The notes beneath the pieces were generated by a model. The model had not been told where the DNA came from, did no database searches, and worked only from the letters and a program-made list of their open reading frames with translations. Positions 61,977 to 64,000 of a DNA stretch of 64,000 bases are shown here, piece after piece. Source of the stretch: Glutamicibacter arilaitensis Re117 (GTDB lineage: Bacteria; Actinomycetota; Actinomycetes; Actinomycetales; Micrococcaceae); NCBI RefSeq assembly GCF_000197735.1, contig NC_014550.1:1550001-1614000 (forward strand), read 5' to 3'. The translations under genes were made by a program, and so were the position numbers. Every line of letters begins with the position of its first letter. Position 1 is the stretch's first letter.

Positions 61977-63167
61977 ATGTCTATGAAGAAGATCATGCCA
62001 ATCTATGGCACTCGTCCCGAGGCCATCAAGGTTGCGCCGATCGTCAAGGCTTTGAAAGAAGCTGACGAGTTTGAGTGCGTAGTTGTTGTTACTGGACAAC
62101 ACCGCGAAATGCTGGATCAGGTCAACGAACTCTTTGGCATTACGCCGGACTATGACTTGGACGTTATCCAGCCTCGCCAGACTCTGAACGGTCTGCTCAC
62201 CAAGACCATCGCTGGGTTGGATGAGATTTTTGAGAAGGAAAAGCCGGATGCAGTCGTCGTCCAGGGCGACACCACGACCTCGACTGCTGGCGCTATTGCT
62301 GCATTCTACCGTGGTATCCCAGTGGTTCACGCGGAAGCCGGACTTCGCAGCTACGACATCTTCTCTCCGTTCCCGGAGGAAGCCAACCGTAAGCTGACCA
62401 GTCAGATTGCTAGCCTGCACCTTGCGCCAACTTGGTTGAGCAAGCGAAATCTCGAGCGCGAAACGTTCAAGAGCAGTGACATCGTCATCACCGGCAACTC
62501 CGTGATTGATGCGCTGTTGACGGTTGTCGAAAAGAAGGTTCCTTTCTCGGACGCCAAGCTGGAAGAACTTGTTTCTTCGGGGAAGCGAATCGTTCTGGTT
62601 ACGACTCACCGTCGCGAAAACCAGGGTGAACCTATGCGCGGCATCGGCCGTGCACTAGCGAAGCTGTCCAAGGCTGAGCCCGACGTTGAATTCATCTTGC
62701 CGTTGCACCGCAACCCTGCTGTTCGCGAAGCCTTGCTTCCGGAGATTGACGGACTGTCGAACGTAACGCTTACCGAGCCATTGGCTTACGGCGAATTCAC
62801 TCGTATCATCGATGCATCCAGCGTTGTGTTGACTGACTCCGGTGGAGTGCAGGAAGAGGCGCCAAGCCTTGGCAAGCCGGTTCTCGTGATGCGTCTGAAC
62901 ACCGAGCGTCCTGAAGCTGTGACTGCTGGTACCGTACGACTGATCGGCACCGATGAGAAGCGCATTTTCGATTCGGTAACCGAGCTCTTGCATGATGAAG
63001 CTGCTTACAACGAGATGGCTAACGCTGTTAACCCTTACGGTGACGGCAAAGCCTCCGAGCGTACCGTGGCTGCAATCGCAGAATTGCTTGGTGTAGGTTC
63101 CCGCATTGAGGAATTCGACTCCAAGCTTTCGGATCCAGAAGACATGATGCGCGCAACCAGCATCTAG
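61977..63167 (+). CDS. wecB: UDP-N-acetylglucosamine 2-epimerase (non-hydrolysing)
   Basis: 396 aa from ATG 61977 (ATG 61983 possible), after CAAGG. IMPIYGTRPEAIKVAPIVKAL, VVTGQHREMLDQVNELFGI, VQGDTTTSTAGAIAAFY, HAEAGLRSYDIFSPFPEEANR, TTHRRENQGEPM and LTDSGGVQEEAPSLGKPVL are the family signatures. It interconverts UDP-GlcNAc and UDP-ManNAc. It lies 20 bases after wecC in one operon, closed by a strong terminator. Together they supply UDP-ManNAcA, presumably to the adjacent transferase cluster. Confidence 0.96.
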   Translation: MSMKKIMPIYGTRPEAIKVAPIVKALKEADEFECVVVVTGQHREMLDQVNELFGITPDYDLDVIQPRQTLNGLLTKTIAGLDEIFEKEKPDAVVVQGDTTTSTAGAIAAFYRGIPVVHAEAGLRSYDIFSPFPEEANRKLTSQIASLHLAPTWLSKRNLERETFKSSDIVITGNSVIDALLTVVEKKVPFSDAKLEELVSSGKRIVLVTTHRRENQGEPMRGIGRALAKLSKAEPDVEFILPLHRNPAVREALLPEIDGLSNVTLTEPLAYGEFTRIIDASSVVLTDSGGVQEEAPSLGKPVLVMRLNTERPEAVTAGTVRLIGTDEKRIFDSVTELLHDEAAYNEMANAVNPYGDGKASERTVAAIAELLGVGSRIEEFDSKLSDPEDMMRATSI

Positions 63168-63173
63168 TACAAA

Positions 63174-63215
63174 TTCAAAAGACCAGTTCAACGTCCGTTG
63201 AGCTGGTCTTTTGAA
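63174..63215. terminator. Strong bidirectional terminator after wecB
   Basis: TTCAAAAGACCAG (63174-63186) pairs with CTGGTCTTTTGAA (63203-63215), with inner TCAA/TTGA pairing extending the stem. The A-rich and T-rich flanks give terminator character in both directions. Confidence 0.85.
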
Positions 63216-63290
63216 GTTTAACTCGCCTGGTGCCATACGCGGTACCCGCAACCAATATGGTTTGCGTCGTTTTATCAGTACGATCGAATC

Positions 63291-64000
63291 ATGATGAATC
63301 AAACAGCAATATTTATTGACGCCGGATTTCTACTCTCACTAGGCGGTCATCGTGCAGCCGGAACAACCTTACGCTCAGCATTTACAACACATTATGAGTC
63401 GCTGGTGCGTGGAATCGTGCAGACAGTCAAGAAAAATACTGGTCTGAATAATCTTCGTGTTTATTGGTACGACGCTTCGAAAGATGGCCTATTTACTGAG
63501 CAGCATAAGCGTATTGGCCTGATACCTGGTGTTAAGGTCCGTTTAGGCCGTATCTCCTACAACGGTGAGCAAAAAGGAGTTGATCTTAGACTGGCCTTGG
63601 ACCTGGTAGGAGTAGCCCGCAACAGGTCGGCTTCAATTGCCTACCTGGTTTCAGGTGATGACGATCTAGCTGAGGCCGTTGAAGAAGCACAAGACTTAGG
63701 GATGAAAGTAGTGCTTCTAGGCGTGGCTAAATCCGATAGTCGTCTTGGTGTTGCTTCAGTTGCCGAACATCTGGCTTTGACTGCTGACTACATTGAGACT
63801 ATTTCTGATCAGCTGCTGGATAGTGCGTTTACCAAGGTCCTCGAATGGGATAAGAACCATTCGGCGAAAACTTCCTTGATCGCTAATGCTTCTACGGCGG
63901 ATCAATTAAAGCCAACGGGTAAGCCGTTGGTTCCCACGCCTGCTGTCATGGCGCAGAAGCCTGTTAGTAAACCAATTCCAGACCGTGAATCAGAGCCGTC
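63291..64000 (+). CDS. NYN-domain (LabA/PIN-like) protein, truncated by window edge
   Basis: The frame is open from ATG 63291 (or ATG 63294) to the end of the window, about 236 codons. QTAIFIDAGFLLSLGG gives the first catalytic aspartate, LRVYWYDASKDGLFTEQHKR the substrate strand, KGVDLRLALDLVGVARN and YLVSGDDDLAEAVEEAQDLG the other acidic residues. The NYN fold is related to PIN nucleases and LabA proteins and is likely to act on RNA. A proline- and lysine-rich linker follows at the edge. The gene has its own start after the wecB terminator and is probably unrelated to the glycan genes. Confidence 0.82.
   Translation, partial: MMNQTAIFIDAGFLLSLGGHRAAGTTLRSAFTTHYESLVRGIVQTVKKNTGLNNLRVYWYDASKDGLFTEQHKRIGLIPGVKVRLGRISYNGEQKGVDLRLALDLVGVARNRSASIAYLVSGDDDLAEAVEEAQDLGMKVVLLGVAKSDSRLGVASVAEHLALTADYIETISDQLLDSAFTKVLEWDKNHSAKTSLIANASTADQLKPTGKPLVPTPAVMAQKPVSKPIPDRESEP

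Overview
The window looks like an actinobacterial chromosome, most likely from the Micrococcaceae (Arthrobacter/Glutamicibacter type). This is inferred from frequent GTG/TTG starts, AGGAG-type ribosome sites, mid-range G+C, two giant LAL-type LuxR regulators, a serA of actinobacterial length (about 530 aa), and ISL3, IS110 and IS481 elements. No tRNA, rRNA or CRISPR array was seen.

Layout. (1) 1-5969: the 3' end of a methyltransferase gene and two translationally coupled LAL regulators. (2) 5970-10944: an insertion zone. One ISL3 element sits in an intergenic inverted repeat. An IS110 element, itself split by a second ISL3 copy, appears to sit in the 5' end of the polysaccharide-initiating sugar transferase gene. 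(3) 10945-38827: an exopolysaccharide locus with the sugar transferase, a secreted GH26-like hydrolase, a left-pointing operon (GT2, chain-length regulator, acetyltransferase, sulfotransferase), a Wzy-like polymerase, a Wzx-like flippase, a second sulfotransferase, a phosphotransferase-like protein, a 1,437-aa secreted multidomain protein and a two-subunit Alg13/Alg14-like transferase. Embedded in it are an SLC13/TrkA-C permease, an APS kinase (CysC), a PAP phosphatase (CysQ) and both ATP sulfurylase subunits (CysD, CysN). (4) 39185-40780: serA, a housekeeping gene. (5) 41807-43528: a heparinase II/III-like lyase in AT-richer DNA. (6) 43703-47633: an IS graveyard (ISL3 remnant, IS110 remnant, IS21 remnant split by IS481, full ISL3). 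(7) 47733-63167: an AT-rich glycosyltransferase cluster, including a 1,663-aa multi-module protein, followed by wecC and wecB, which make UDP-ManNAcA. (8) 63291-end: a truncated NYN-domain gene.

Reading. Region 3 looks like a self-contained pathway for a sulfated exopolysaccharide: sulfate uptake, activation to APS and PAPS, two sulfotransferases, PAP recycling, and Wzx/Wzy-type assembly. No PAPS reductase or sulfite reductase lies in the window, which fits sulfation rather than cysteine synthesis. Nearly every leader in this locus carries a TTGGGGGA-like element just before the start codon, including the first LuxR gene, and it is absent from the second glycan cluster. The second cluster plus wecCB would fit a ManNAcA-containing cell-wall glycan resembling teichuronic acid; this is inference.
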